Positions 26,613 to 35,567 of a stretch of DNA of 45,408 bases are shown here, one piece after another. The notes under the pieces are model-generated. The model made no database searches. It was given only the letters and a program-made list of their open reading frames with translations, and had not been told where the DNA came from. The stretch comes from an uncultured Prevotellaceae bacterium (GTDB lineage Bacteria; Bacteroidota; Bacteroidia; Bacteroidales; Bacteroidaceae). Within the stretch, counting starts at the first letter, position 1. Every line of letters begins with the position of its first letter. Made by a program: the position numbers and the translations under genes. The DNA is taken from contig OMSJ01000018.1 in assembly GCA_900313705.1 (NCBI GenBank), positions 1 to 45,408 on the forward strand. Direction: 5' to 3'.

Positions 26613-28250
26613 ATGAAGCTTCTAAAAGCATATAGTCCCATCGGTCGTTCTAGGCGTTTGATTGCGTTGATACCTTTTCTTACGGTCTTGGCTGTAAGTT
26701 GCACTTGGACAGACAAAGATGGAGACCAAAGTTCAGACGACGACAGAGTTTCCGGGGCTAAGGACATGCGCTACACTCGTGAGGCGGCCATGAACATCTA
26801 CGGGTATCAGCCGCTGCGAGCGTTAGATATTCTTGACTCGGCGGTCATTGTCGGCAATCTCAGCGAGGTTCGGGCTGAATTGAGCAAGGCAAGGATCTAC
26901 AGCATGACTATCATGCGTAACCAAATCGACTCGCTGCTCGGCGGACCGGAGGATGTCAGACTGGACTCGGCGAATTCCATTTGTGAGCGCTTCCTCAACC
27001 ACGATTCCATCAAGGAAAACCTGAGACTGAAGTATGATGCCTTGGAGATTCTTGTTTACACCACGCGGCAGCAGGATAACACTCTGGAATGGATGCGGAG
27101 GTCGAATGAGCTGATTGACGTTTGCCATCAGATAGGCAAGACGGCAGAGCTCGATGCTTTGCGCACAGAGGCAGAACTCGGAGCAGCACTCTACATGTTG
27201 GGTCAGCAGGAAAAAGGAATGGCAAAGCTCGACAGCGTCATATCCTTCCTGGACACTACGCATCTCTTAGAGGAGAAGGAGATGAGCTTCAGCGAGCTCG
27301 ATGTCCTGATTGTTGCCTTGAAGAGGAAGATTGTCGTACTTGGTTCGCATGACAAATATGCCGAGACGTTGCCTTTGGCTCGCCGCATCCTCGAGTTGCT
27401 GGACGAATATGAGAAGAATCCGGACCCATTCCATGACGGTAGCCACCGCGAGCCATCTAACGAATCCAAGCGGGCCGACTACATCAACTTCTACCGCAAC
27501 CAGGCGCAGAACTTCATCTCTGCGGCCTATGTCTCATTGGGTGAGCACAGCAGTATGATGGAGGCCTTCGGCAGAATAGAGCAAGGTGTGCGTGAGGCAA
27601 CGGCTCGCGAGCACATAGCCCGATATAATGCCCTGCAGCATCAGATGGAAGCTGAGCGTCAGCAAACCAAAGCAAGAAGAGCTGTTGTGACTGCCGTCGG
27701 CATTGGCATACTTGCTTTGCTCTTCTTCGTCATAGCCATTGTCGTCACGCTCAATAACCGGGCTACCAGACGGAAGAACCGCCTGCTGGCCCAGAGAATA
27801 TCCGATGCCATCAAGTATAGGAAGATGTATTTTGATGAGAAAAAGGCACATGAACCCTTACCTGCTCCCGATACCGACTCAGTCACCGACGAGGAACTCT
27901 TCCAGTACATCAGCGACGTCATCGTGCGCGAGCGCCTTTTCCTCGATCCGAGGTTTGAACGTCAGACCATCATGGACCGTTTCCAACTCACTAAAGAGCG
28001 CGTGGGGTCCATCTTCTCCAAGGGCAGCGACTATGCCAAACTGAACAGCTACATCCAGCAGTTGCGATTGGAATATTCAGCTAAAATTTTGGTAGAGCAG
28101 CCTGACAAGAATATCGTGCAAATAGCGGCTGACAGCGGCTTTAGCAGCAGTACCTATTTTAGCAATTGCTTCCGTCAGCACTTCGGAATGAGTCCTTCCG
28201 ACTATCGCAAAAATGCAATGTCCAAGGAGGATGATAAGGATGCCTCGTAG
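26613..28250 (+). CDS. Transmembrane regulator: periplasmic helical sensor with cytoplasmic AraC-type DNA-binding domain
   Basis: 545 residues. The N-terminus is basic and then hydrophobic, ending in a possible lipobox (LAVSC, Cys30). Residues about 50-345 are helical and TPR-like (for example ALRTEAELGAALYMLGQQEKGMAKLDS). One strong membrane helix lies at about 356-380 (GIGILALLFFVIAIVVTL), then a linker, and from about 430 to 540 an AraC/XylS-type two-helix-turn-helix domain (IVQIAADSGFSSSTYFSNCFRQHFGMSPSDYRK). So a signal sensed outside the inner membrane would act directly on DNA. The next genes downstream are the fimbrial operon, the most likely target, but this is inference. A strong terminator follows at 28326. 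Confidence 0.88.
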   Translation: MKLLKAYSPIGRSRRLIALIPFLTVLAVSCTWTDKDGDQSSDDDRVSGAKDMRYTREAAMNIYGYQPLRALDILDSAVIVGNLSEVRAELSKARIYSMTIMRNQIDSLLGGPEDVRLDSANSICERFLNHDSIKENLRLKYDALEILVYTTRQQDNTLEWMRRSNELIDVCHQIGKTAELDALRTEAELGAALYMLGQQEKGMAKLDSVISFLDTTHLLEEKEMSFSELDVLIVALKRKIVVLGSHDKYAETLPLARRILELLDEYEKNPDPFHDGSHREPSNESKRADYINFYRNQAQNFISAAYVSLGEHSSMMEAFGRIEQGVREATAREHIARYNALQHQMEAERQQTKARRAVVTAVGIGILALLFFVIAIVVTLNNRATRRKNRLLAQRISDAIKYRKMYFDEKKAHEPLPAPDTDSVTDEELFQYISDVIVRERLFLDPRFERQTIMDRFQLTKERVGSIFSKGSDYAKLNSYIQQLRLEYSAKILVEQPDKNIVQIAADSGFSSSTYFSNCFRQHFGMSPSDYRKNAMSKEDDKDAS

Positions 28251-28257
28251 CTTAAGA

Positions 28258-28329
28258 TTTTGTCTGAACTAACTATAGGTTTTGTCTTACGGCTTTTAAG
28301 TTTGTCTGAAATCCCTATAAATGTTGTCT
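28258..28329. repeat. Four TTTGTCT motifs at about two-helical-turn spacing
   Basis: TGTCT starts at 28261, 28283, 28303 and 28325, spaced 22, 20 and 22 bp; two copies extend to TGTCTGAA. They lie just after the regulator gene and end in its terminator. They could be protein-binding sites on one face of the helix. The rest of 28355-28570 shows no gene, only a weak hairpin (GAGGTC/GACCTC). Confidence 0.5.
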
Positions 28330-28354
28330 GTGCTATTGCGGCGCAGACTTTTTT
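28326..28354 (+). terminator. Intrinsic terminator of the AraC-type regulator gene
   Basis: GTCTGTGC pairs with GCGCAGAC (one wobble) around a 7-nt loop and is followed by six T residues. Confidence 0.85.
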
Positions 28355-28574
28355 GTACTAATTTTGCAAAGCAAAATGTGATAAAGCCACACCCCATTTC
28401 TGATAAACAGATTTGAAGGTTTGCAGCTATTCACATCCAAGCACAACGAGAACGAGGTCTCATCCTCAGGAAACGACCTCTATGACTGACAACGATTAAC
28501 TAAAGAAGTAAAGGGAAATGATTACCCGCAAAGCTACAAAAGGGAGATATGATAATACCCCAAAGCACCCCTTG

Positions 28575-28682
28575 CTCCCATCTCTGGGAGGGGGTCAGAT
28601 AAGTACACGGACTTATGGGGATAAGTACACGTACTTACGAGGATAAGTACACGTACTTATGGCGATAAGTACACGTACTTCT
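28575..28682 (+). repeat. GC hairpin plus four-unit 22-bp palindromic array, copy 4
   Basis: CTCCCA-TCTC-TGGGAG at 28575-28590 is the hairpin. Units start at 28601, 28623, 28645 and 28667 at exact 22-bp spacing. The first unit has GGACTTAT, as in copies 2 and 5, so the element has a fixed polarity. It lies in the 800-bp gap before the fimbrial operon. Confidence 0.95.
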
Positions 28683-28773
28683 TTCCACAGGCTATTTTTG
28701 CAGATTATCAGAGTACACAAGAAAAAAGATAACATTATACAAGACTAACAAAGAAACAGGAAATCAAGTAGCG

Positions 28774-28859
28774 GTCCCGAATGCGTTCCCAAGCAGACTA
28801 AAGACCAGACACCAGGGCATGATGACCCATCTTAAGATAGAGAACATCGCATTTGGGAC
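28774..28859. repeat. 12-bp inverted repeat flanking 62 bp upstream of the fimbrial promoter
   Basis: GTCCCGAATGCG (28774-28785) and CGCATTTGGGAC (28848-28859) match at 11 of 12 positions as inverted repeats. Between them lies the perfect palindrome ATCTTAAGAT. It could be a long hairpin or a small invertible segment; no TAnnTTTG promoter is seen inside in either direction. Confidence 0.6.
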
Positions 28860-28909
28860 GATATAGTTAAAAAAGTTTAATTTTGCAAAAAAGGTACTAG
28901 TCTCAGACA

Positions 28910-28938
28910 TCTCCTTAACGGAGAAAATTGTACCTTTG
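28910..28938 (+). promoter_or_regulatory. Fimbrial operon promoter with a dyad over the -33 region
   Basis: TACCTTTG at 28931-28938 is the -7 element. The -33 region carries no TTG but holds the dyad TCTCC-TTAAC-GGAGA (28910-28924), a good operator candidate and a sign that an activator may be needed. The leader to the ATG at 29054 is about 110 nt. Confidence 0.65.
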
Positions 28939-29053
28939 CACGCTATTATAACGTATGCACGTGTGCGCATGTAATATATAATGTGTATAAAGAGAGCTGT
29001 TGAAAGGTAACCGAAGAGGTAAAAAGATTAATTAGAAACGGAGGAGAGAAAGT

Positions 29054-30661
29054 ATGACTTTGTTCAGGCTTCAAGATAACTTGCAAAACATGATGGCAAG
29101 AATAAACACAAAGGTTGCAATGGTGATTGTAGCGCTCGCAATGTCTTTCGTGAACATTGCAGAGAGTGCTGCGATACCTTTTGCAATGCCTGCCATTGTC
29201 GATACTACCGCATACAGAAATTTTCCTTTTGTCCGCTTCATAGACGAAAAGGATTCCATAAAGATGACCGACGAAGAGTTCTTCGACATCGCAGGTAAGG
29301 TGATATTCCCCATCAACAAGTGGGACCTTCCCAAGCGCGACTCACTGATTCTGCTGCTGGAGAATGAGGTGCTCCCCCTCATCAACAACGACTCACTGGA
29401 GCTCGTTCACATGATGTTGCGTGGTGCAGCCTCGCCCGAGGGTCCCTACCGCTTCAACAAGTTCCTCGGTCATAAGCGTGCCGAGACGCTGTTCAACTTC
29501 ATCAAGGAGAACCTCACGATGCCAATAGATGAGAACTTCGAGATGGAGATAGATATAGAAGACTATCGCACCCTGTGCCTGCTGATGCGCCGTCAGGGTG
29601 ATAAGGACTATGGTTATGTGCAGGCTATGTGCGACCAGTATCTTCCCACGAACCAGATAGTCAAGTTGAAGTCCGTTTTGGTCAAGGCACGTCAGGGAAC
29701 GCTCTGGCTCCGTCTCTACCGCGAGTACTTCCATCGTCTGCGTGCTGCCCGCATCGTGTTCTTCTTCAGGGCTCCCCGCACCTATGCACACAAGGTCATC
29801 CCCGAGAAGCCCATCGAGACTACGGAACAGCCCGTTCAACCTATCAAACCAGTCGTGCCGCCAGTTGACGACGAGGTGACTCCCGATGTTTCGTACATCA
29901 CCGTCACAGAGCGTGAGCCACGGCGCGAAGTGCTTTCCGTGAAGACCAACCTGCTCTTTGACTTCGCCTATGTGCCAGGCTACGACCGCTGGTGTCCCAT
30001 ACCCAATATCGCGGTAGAGTACTACCCGCGAAATGGTCACTTTACTTATGGTGCCTCTATCGATTTCCCCTGGTGGCAGCATTACAACAAGTATAAGTAT
30101 TTCCAGATTCGCAACTACCAGCTTGAGGCACGCTATTACTTCCGCAACGGCGGCATCAAGTATCGTCCGATGGGAGAGGGTGCAGCCTTCCGTGGCCTTT
30201 ATTTACAGGCTTATGCCCATGCAGCGGTGTACAGTCTCTGCTTCGGAAGAGACCGTGGCTGGTTCGGCGAAGGTCTGGGTGGTGGCTTAGGTGTAGGCTA
30301 TGTCCTGCCCATCTCGAAGAAAGGACATTGGCGTCTGGAATTCGGAGCCCAATTCGGATACTTCCTGGCAGCCTATGATAAATACCAGTTCGGCAATCCC
30401 AAGACAGGTGAAGACGACGGCCTGTATTACTATAAATGGACGCAGAGCCGCGAGAGCTTCAAGAAGCGTCAGTACCGTTACAATTGGTTTGGTCCTACTC
30501 GTGTAGGCGTTACATTGGTCTATGACCTGCTCTATCGCCGCAATGCCAAGAAGGGCATCAGCTTCCGTCCGTGGGAGAAGGTGACAAGAGTAACAGAAGT
30601 GATAAATTCAGAAGAAATAAACAATTCCTCGACAGACGAGGAGAAGGGAGGAAATAGATGA
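29054..30661 (+). CDS. DUF3575-type outer membrane protein of the fimbrial operon
   Basis: 535 residues from ATG 29054; starts at 29090 or 29093 would give a tidier signal peptide (MARINTKVAMVIVALAMS). Residues about 45-240 contain an OmpA-like region (RGAASPEGPYRFNKFLGHKRAETLFNFI). A Pro-rich linker follows (about 255-280), and the C-terminal half starting SVKTNLLFDFAYVPG is a beta-barrel-like DUF3575 domain with many aromatic residues. In Bacteroidales such proteins commonly head fimbrillin operons and are thought to sit in the outer membrane; the function is not established. It overlaps the next gene by 4 bp (ATGA), so the two are coupled. Confidence 0.85.
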   Translation: MTLFRLQDNLQNMMARINTKVAMVIVALAMSFVNIAESAAIPFAMPAIVDTTAYRNFPFVRFIDEKDSIKMTDEEFFDIAGKVIFPINKWDLPKRDSLILLLENEVLPLINNDSLELVHMMLRGAASPEGPYRFNKFLGHKRAETLFNFIKENLTMPIDENFEMEIDIEDYRTLCLLMRRQGDKDYGYVQAMCDQYLPTNQIVKLKSVLVKARQGTLWLRLYREYFHRLRAARIVFFFRAPRTYAHKVIPEKPIETTEQPVQPIKPVVPPVDDEVTPDVSYITVTEREPRREVLSVKTNLLFDFAYVPGYDRWCPIPNIAVEYYPRNGHFTYGASIDFPWWQHYNKYKYFQIRNYQLEARYYFRNGGIKYRPMGEGAAFRGLYLQAYAHAAVYSLCFGRDRGWFGEGLGGGLGVGYVLPISKKGHWRLEFGAQFGYFLAAYDKYQFGNPKTGEDDGLYYYKWTQSRESFKKRQYRYNWFGPTRVGVTLVYDLLYRRNAKKGISFRPWEKVTRVTEVINSEEINNSSTDEEKGGNR

Positions 30662-31881
30662 GGTTCAAGAAGCCCATAAGCCGCATAAGGCCTGTGTGCC
30701 TTGCTATGCTGCTGGGTTTGGTAAGCCTTGCGGGGTGTTACCGTGAGCCTTATTTGCACCTCCCGGGCGAGTACCGCGACTTCGATATACCCCTTGTGGA
30801 CCTTAACCTGGTGGCTTACTGGAACTACAAGGTGACCTATAGTGTGGAGTACGACTGGAAGGCAGAATGGTATTATGGCTACTCTTTCGAGGATAGCTTA
30901 CTGCTTGGCAAAATAGGATATTCAAAGCCTAAGGGCTACAATGTCCGTCGCTACTTCACATATCAGCAGCAATATGGTCCGCACACCAACGTGCTCTCCA
31001 ACTCGGTGAAGGACAGCGTCCTCCATTGTGAGTTTGAATTCGGATTCTGGGATATCCTTGTATGGAACCAGATTGAACCGTTCCCGGGTGATTTGGCACA
31101 GAACCTGAATATCAATGAGTCACTCGAAAAGGTAACGGCTTACACCAACCAGTCCACGCGTAGCACCCGTTACAGAGCTCCGAATTATTCCCGTGCCTTC
31201 TGGCAGCCAGAGGAACTCTTCGCGGCTTACTCACAGGGTGAGGAAATCGACGAGCAGCTGACTGGTTTCGATTATGATTCAATACGTAATGTTTGGATTA
31301 AGAAACTCAATATGAAACTTGAGCCGCTAACTTACATCTACCTTACGCAGGTCCTCATACACAATAACAATAACAAGATAATCGGTGTCGATGGTTCAGC
31401 AGACCTTTCCGGTGTGGCCAGAGAAACGAATCTGAACACAGGTGTCTCTGACGTTGATTCCGTCTCCGTGACCTACAATGTGTTCTTCAAACCCCGTGTG
31501 GTTATACCGCAAACAAATAAAGCATACTACGATAACAAAACTCATTTTGCAAAAGACTCGGTCATTGCTGTGGTCGGCGGACGAGTGCTGACCTTCGGCA
31601 TCCCAAATCAGAATGGCAACAGAGTGGGAGGGGATTCTCTCCCTCCTGTCGTAAACCCATGCAGACAATATGTAGATGTCAAGATGCTGTTCAACAATGG
31701 TATGGACTCCACCTTCGTGTTCGACGTGACAGACCAAATCACCAATCGCTGGAAGGGCGGCGTCATTACCTGTGAAATTGATATGGACACAATCCGTATC
31801 CCCCGTCGCTCCGGTGGCTCTGCCTTCAATGCAGTCGTCAAGGACTACGAGGACGGCGGTACGTATGAATTCCCGATGTAA
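30658..31881 (+). CDS. DUF5119-type lipoprotein of the fimbrial operon
   Basis: 407 residues. Lipoprotein signal MRFKKPISRIRPVCLAMLLG ending in lipobox LAGC (Cys27). The first codons (KPISRIRP) are encoded by a short piece of the 9-bp AAGCCCATA repeat. The mature part (HLPGEYRDFDIPLVDLNLVAYWNYK) fits the DUF5119 family, which often lies between DUF3575 and fimbrillin genes and may be an accessory or anchor subunit; that role is inferred. It overlaps the upstream gene by 4 bp and lies 46 bp before the first fimbrillin gene. Confidence 0.8.
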   Translation: MRFKKPISRIRPVCLAMLLGLVSLAGCYREPYLHLPGEYRDFDIPLVDLNLVAYWNYKVTYSVEYDWKAEWYYGYSFEDSLLLGKIGYSKPKGYNVRRYFTYQQQYGPHTNVLSNSVKDSVLHCEFEFGFWDILVWNQIEPFPGDLAQNLNINESLEKVTAYTNQSTRSTRYRAPNYSRAFWQPEELFAAYSQGEEIDEQLTGFDYDSIRNVWIKKLNMKLEPLTYIYLTQVLIHNNNNKIIGVDGSADLSGVARETNLNTGVSDVDSVSVTYNVFFKPRVVIPQTNKAYYDNKTHFAKDSVIAVVGGRVLTFGIPNQNGNRVGGDSLPPVVNPCRQYVDVKMLFNNGMDSTFVFDVTDQITNRWKGGVITCEIDMDTIRIPRRSGGSAFNAVVKDYEDGGTYEFPM

Positions 31882-31927
31882 CACAAATAGAAAAAAACAT
31901 ATTAATAATAACTAAACCAATTAAAAG

Positions 31928-33640
31928 ATGAAAAAGTTAACATTCTTGTTCGCAACAGCAGCAATGGTTCTTGCCAGCAGCTGTACAAATGATGTGGTTG
32001 TTGACAACAGCGTGTCTAAGGCACAGGTCAACAGCAGCGCTATCAACTTCGGTGGCGGCAGCAACAATGTCACTCGTGCCAACGACGTTGGCGGCAGTGA
32101 AGCAGCCGCATTGCTCAACAACACCTTCCGTGTTTATGGTGTCATCAAGAACGGTGCTGCCGAGACACCTGTCTTTGACAACTATGTGGTTAACTTCAAC
32201 GGCAATGCCGGTGATGCAAACGACGAGACAAACGAAAAGGGTTGGACCTATCTCGGCCTGAAGTCTCTTGGCGTGAATCCCGCCATCCAGTCTGTCAAGT
32301 ACTGGGACCTCGCTGCTCCCGAGTACGACTTTGTCGCTATCTCTGGCTTACCAGATGACACTCGCATCACCAGTGCCACAGAGAACCGCATCGCAGTTGA
32401 CCAGACCAACTTTGGCCAGATCTTCGTCAGCGACCGCGTAACAGCCAAGTATCAGGCCAGCGCTACCGGCGAGACCAGCAACACTCAGTATGGCCACACC
32501 GTAGAGTTCACCTTCAAGCGCCTCGCTGCTCGCGTGCGTCTCGGCATCTACGAGACCGTTCCTGGCTATGCAGTGAAGAACGTGAAGTTCTACTATGACG
32601 ACAATTATCTGGCAGCTCGCGGCACCAGCAACAAGACCGTTGCCGGTATGCAGGGCAGGTTCCCCGTTTCTGGCGACGTTGTTGTCAACTACGATGGCAG
32701 CAACCGCGTACAGGCTGACTTCCAGGGTTCGGATGTAGCCAACAACTTCCAGTTCGGTGAGTTGGACTACACGATTGCAGCCAGCAACCTTCTCGATGGC
32801 AGCTACATGAAGGAAGACGGTACGACAGGACCTGTCGGCGACGCTTCATTCCTGAGCAACACCTCTGCCATTCCCACATGGGCAAAGAAGGATGCAGTCC
32901 TCGACGGTGCCGCAGTCAGCAAGTCAACCTGGCAGCCCGTCATTCCTTATGCAAGCAACGAGACGAACCTCGTGCTGATAGTCGATTTCACCCTCGTAAG
33001 CCTTGACGGTGTAGGTGCTCCCATCCAGGTGAAGGGCGCAAGTGCTGTCGTTCCTGCCGATTATGCTAAGTGGAAGCCCAACTTCGCTTACACTTACATC
33101 TTCAAGATTTCCGACAAGACCAACGGTACTACCGGTGACAACCCCAACCCTGTTGATCCCGATAATCCAAACCCCAACCCCAACCCTGGTGTTGACCCCG
33201 GTCTCTATCCCATCACCTTCGACGCAACAGTTTCTTCTGTTGAGGACTACACTCAGGAGACCATTACTGGCGTGACCGGTCTTGGTGGCGACGCTATCAC
33301 TACTTACTCCGCTACCTCCGATGTTACCAATGCTGGTGAGTACAAGGTAGGTGAGACGATTACCGCAAGCTCTATCTCTCACGGTCAGTGGAAGGTTGCT
33401 TACGCTGCAACAGAGCCCACAGAGCAGTCTGTAACCGACAACAACACCTACGTTTACGACACCATCGCAGGTATTCCTGCTGAGGGTCAGACCATTGACG
33501 AGGCAGGTGTAACATCTGCTAAGTTCAAGGTTGAGAAGGTAGGTTACTACATCATCTGGCTGCGTTACCTCCCGACAGGTCTTGAGGATCTCCCCGGCAA
33601 CTACGTCGATATCTTCAAGGTTGTCAAGACCGTTAAATAA
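31928..33640 (+). CDS. Fimbrillin family lipoprotein 1 (Mfa-like)
   Basis: 570 residues. Lipobox LASSC (Cys19). The core shared by all six paralogues is present: QSVKYWDLAAPEYDFVA, RVRLGIYETVPGYAVKNVKF, KWKPNFAYTYIFKISDKTNG. An Asn-Pro linker (NPNPNPNPGVDPG) leads to a C-terminal domain starting GLYPITFDATV and ending KVVKTVK. In Porphyromonas and Bacteroides such pre-fimbrillins reach the outer membrane as lipoproteins, are trimmed after Arg by a gingipain-type protease, and polymerise by strand exchange. It directly follows the DUF5119 gene and is probably transcribed from the promoter at 28931. Confidence 0.87.
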   Translation: MKKLTFLFATAAMVLASSCTNDVVVDNSVSKAQVNSSAINFGGGSNNVTRANDVGGSEAAALLNNTFRVYGVIKNGAAETPVFDNYVVNFNGNAGDANDETNEKGWTYLGLKSLGVNPAIQSVKYWDLAAPEYDFVAISGLPDDTRITSATENRIAVDQTNFGQIFVSDRVTAKYQASATGETSNTQYGHTVEFTFKRLAARVRLGIYETVPGYAVKNVKFYYDDNYLAARGTSNKTVAGMQGRFPVSGDVVVNYDGSNRVQADFQGSDVANNFQFGELDYTIAASNLLDGSYMKEDGTTGPVGDASFLSNTSAIPTWAKKDAVLDGAAVSKSTWQPVIPYASNETNLVLIVDFTLVSLDGVGAPIQVKGASAVVPADYAKWKPNFAYTYIFKISDKTNGTTGDNPNPVDPDNPNPNPNPGVDPGLYPITFDATVSSVEDYTQETITGVTGLGGDAITTYSATSDVTNAGEYKVGETITASSISHGQWKVAYAATEPTEQSVTDNNTYVYDTIAGIPAEGQTIDEAGVTSAKFKVEKVGYYIIWLRYLPTGLEDLPGNYVDIFKVVKTVK

Positions 33641-33681
33641 GTTAAGAGTATTTATTCCTTATTATATATAATGTAGGAAAC

Positions 33682-35325
33682 ATGATTAGAACTAAGAATA
33701 TCACCCTCATCGCTGTTTTGGGACTGGCCTTTGCGGCCTGTTCCCAGGACAGCCTTGTGGCAGACCAAGCGCAGGAGCAGTTGACTGCTGTTGGTTCCGA
33801 GACCATCGGCTTCGGCAGCATGGCCAAGGCCCGTACGCGTGTCTCCCATGAGGAGTCGGCAGCCCTGCTTGGCGGCAAGTTCGTGGTGTATGGCACCAAG
33901 ACGAAGGACAGCGATGTCAGCCCGGTGTTCGACAACTACGTCGTCGAGTATGCTCCCAACACGGCAGGCACCGTAAAGACCAATTCTTCAGATTGGGACT
34001 ACGAGGGCAAGACGTCGAAGAAGGGCGCCACACAGTCCGTCAAGTACTGGGACTACAGTGCCCAGCACTTCGACTTCGTGGCAGCTGCAGGCCTTGCTGC
34101 AGACGAGCTGATTCCGAGCACGAACGGTGGTATGCGCATCAACGTGGCCGATGCAGAGAAGATGACAAACATCTACATTGCCGACCGCATTACTGCCACT
34201 CCCGAGGCCAAGAACAAGACAGCTACGACACCTGCCACCGTGGGCTACAAGAGCACCGTACAGTTCCAGTTCCGCCGCATGGGAGCCCAGATGCGTATCG
34301 GTTTCTATGAGACCGTTCCCGGCTATGCCATCAAGGACCTCGTGTTCTACTACGTCGGGGCACCTTCCGGCAGCAAGACAGTCGGTGTGGGAGCCGCTTT
34401 CCCCAAGTCGGGCAAGTACACCGTAACCTACGACGATGCCACGAATGCAGCCCTTGCCACGTTCGTAGGCAGTGATAACACCCTGGCCTTCAGCAACACC
34501 TTCGGCGACCTGGACTACAAGCCCGTCTATACGCAGGAAGGCGTCACGGACAAGCCTTATCTTGCAGCCGACGGCACAGCCAGCGCAACTGCAGTCAATG
34601 CTTTCCTCGGCACTTCGTCCTCCACAGCCAGCTATGGTAAAGGCAAATATACCATCGACGGCGCAACAGGTGTCACATCGGACTACAAGCCCATCCTCCC
34701 CAGCGAGCAGAATACGCTGAAGATGCAGCTTCGTGTCGATTACACCCTGATTGCCCTCGACGGTTCCCGCGACTCCATCCATGTTCGCGATGCCTACGTC
34801 AGTGTCCCGGCCCATTACCTCCAGTGGAAGCCCAACTATTCGTACACCTACCTCTTCAAGATAGCCGACAACAGTAACGGCTATACCGGTGAAGGCGGTG
34901 GCGGTACGGTAACGACAGGCCCCGGTCGCGACCCCGACCCCGACAACCACGGCGGCGACAACGACCCCGTTGTTGACCCAGCTACGGGCGAAGTCATTCC
35001 TCCGTACATTCCCGACCCGAACTGGCCGGAGATAGAGGACCCCGACAATCCAGGCAACACGATTCCCGACCCCAATGCACCGCTCGTCCCCAATCCTCTC
35101 TATCCCGATGGACCTGAGGGTGACCAGCACGACCCGTCGAATCCCGTTCCCACACCAGTAATCCCCGATCCCGACAATCCAGGTGGAACCATTCCCGACC
35201 CGACGAATCCCGCCAGTCTCTTCCCCATTACGTTCGACGCTATCGTGGTCGAGGCAGAGGAAGGATCGCAGACGGTCTTCACCGTTGTCAATGGAACAGA
35301 CAACAGTTCAGAAGAGGAACATTAA
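33682..35325 (+). CDS. Fimbrillin family lipoprotein 2, with long Pro/Asp/Asn linker and short end
   Basis: 547 residues. Lipobox AFAAC (Cys20). Core motifs: QSVKYWDYSAQHFDFVA, QMRIGFYETVPGYAIKDL, QWKPNYSYTYLFKIADNSNG. Then about 110 residues of low-complexity linker with repeats such as IPDPDNPGGTIPDP, followed by LFPITFDAIVVEAEEG and an abrupt end (NGTDNSSEEEH). The C-terminal domain of paralogues 1, 3, 4 and 5 is missing, so this is either a shaft or anchor subunit with a different role or a truncated copy. The first MITE-like element begins 9 bp after its stop codon. Confidence 0.85.
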   Translation: MIRTKNITLIAVLGLAFAACSQDSLVADQAQEQLTAVGSETIGFGSMAKARTRVSHEESAALLGGKFVVYGTKTKDSDVSPVFDNYVVEYAPNTAGTVKTNSSDWDYEGKTSKKGATQSVKYWDYSAQHFDFVAAAGLAADELIPSTNGGMRINVADAEKMTNIYIADRITATPEAKNKTATTPATVGYKSTVQFQFRRMGAQMRIGFYETVPGYAIKDLVFYYVGAPSGSKTVGVGAAFPKSGKYTVTYDDATNAALATFVGSDNTLAFSNTFGDLDYKPVYTQEGVTDKPYLAADGTASATAVNAFLGTSSSTASYGKGKYTIDGATGVTSDYKPILPSEQNTLKMQLRVDYTLIALDGSRDSIHVRDAYVSVPAHYLQWKPNYSYTYLFKIADNSNGYTGEGGGGTVTTGPGRDPDPDNHGGDNDPVVDPATGEVIPPYIPDPNWPEIEDPDNPGNTIPDPNAPLVPNPLYPDGPEGDQHDPSNPVPTPVIPDPDNPGGTIPDPTNPASLFPITFDAIVVEAEEGSQTVFTVVNGTDNSSEEEH

Positions 35326-35333
35326 TTATATAC

Positions 35334-35525
35334 TCAAGTTTCGCATGTTAAGAAGATAAAAGAAGACAAAGGAAGATATGCCGCTCTTAAGCGGCGAAGA
35401 TAGAGGACGATACCACAGGTAAATTGAAAATTCAAAGTTAGAGCGCAAGACTAATGTCATTTATCTACTTTTATCTACTTCTAACTCCTTCTATCTACAT
35501 GGCAAGCGGAGCTTGCGAAAGTTGA
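35334..35525. mobile_element. MITE-like element, copy A
   Basis: About 192 bp. The ends are imperfect inverted repeats (AAGTTTCGCATGTT left; the right end reads AACTTTCGCAAGC inverted). Inside are the hairpin GCCGCT-CTTA-AGCGGC-like and opposed GAAGATAAAAGAAG and CTTTTATCTACTTCT stretches. Copy B at 38440 is nearly identical. No ORF is present. It fills the gap before fimbrillin gene 3. Confidence 0.8.
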
Positions 35526-35567
35526 ATTACAAGTTATAGCGAAAAGATAAACAACCTTAATAAAAAA

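Noticed and set aside
33988-35130. Open frame of 380 codons on the minus strand opposite fimbrillin gene 2
   Set aside because: Antisense shadow; the plus-strand protein has a lipobox and family motifs.
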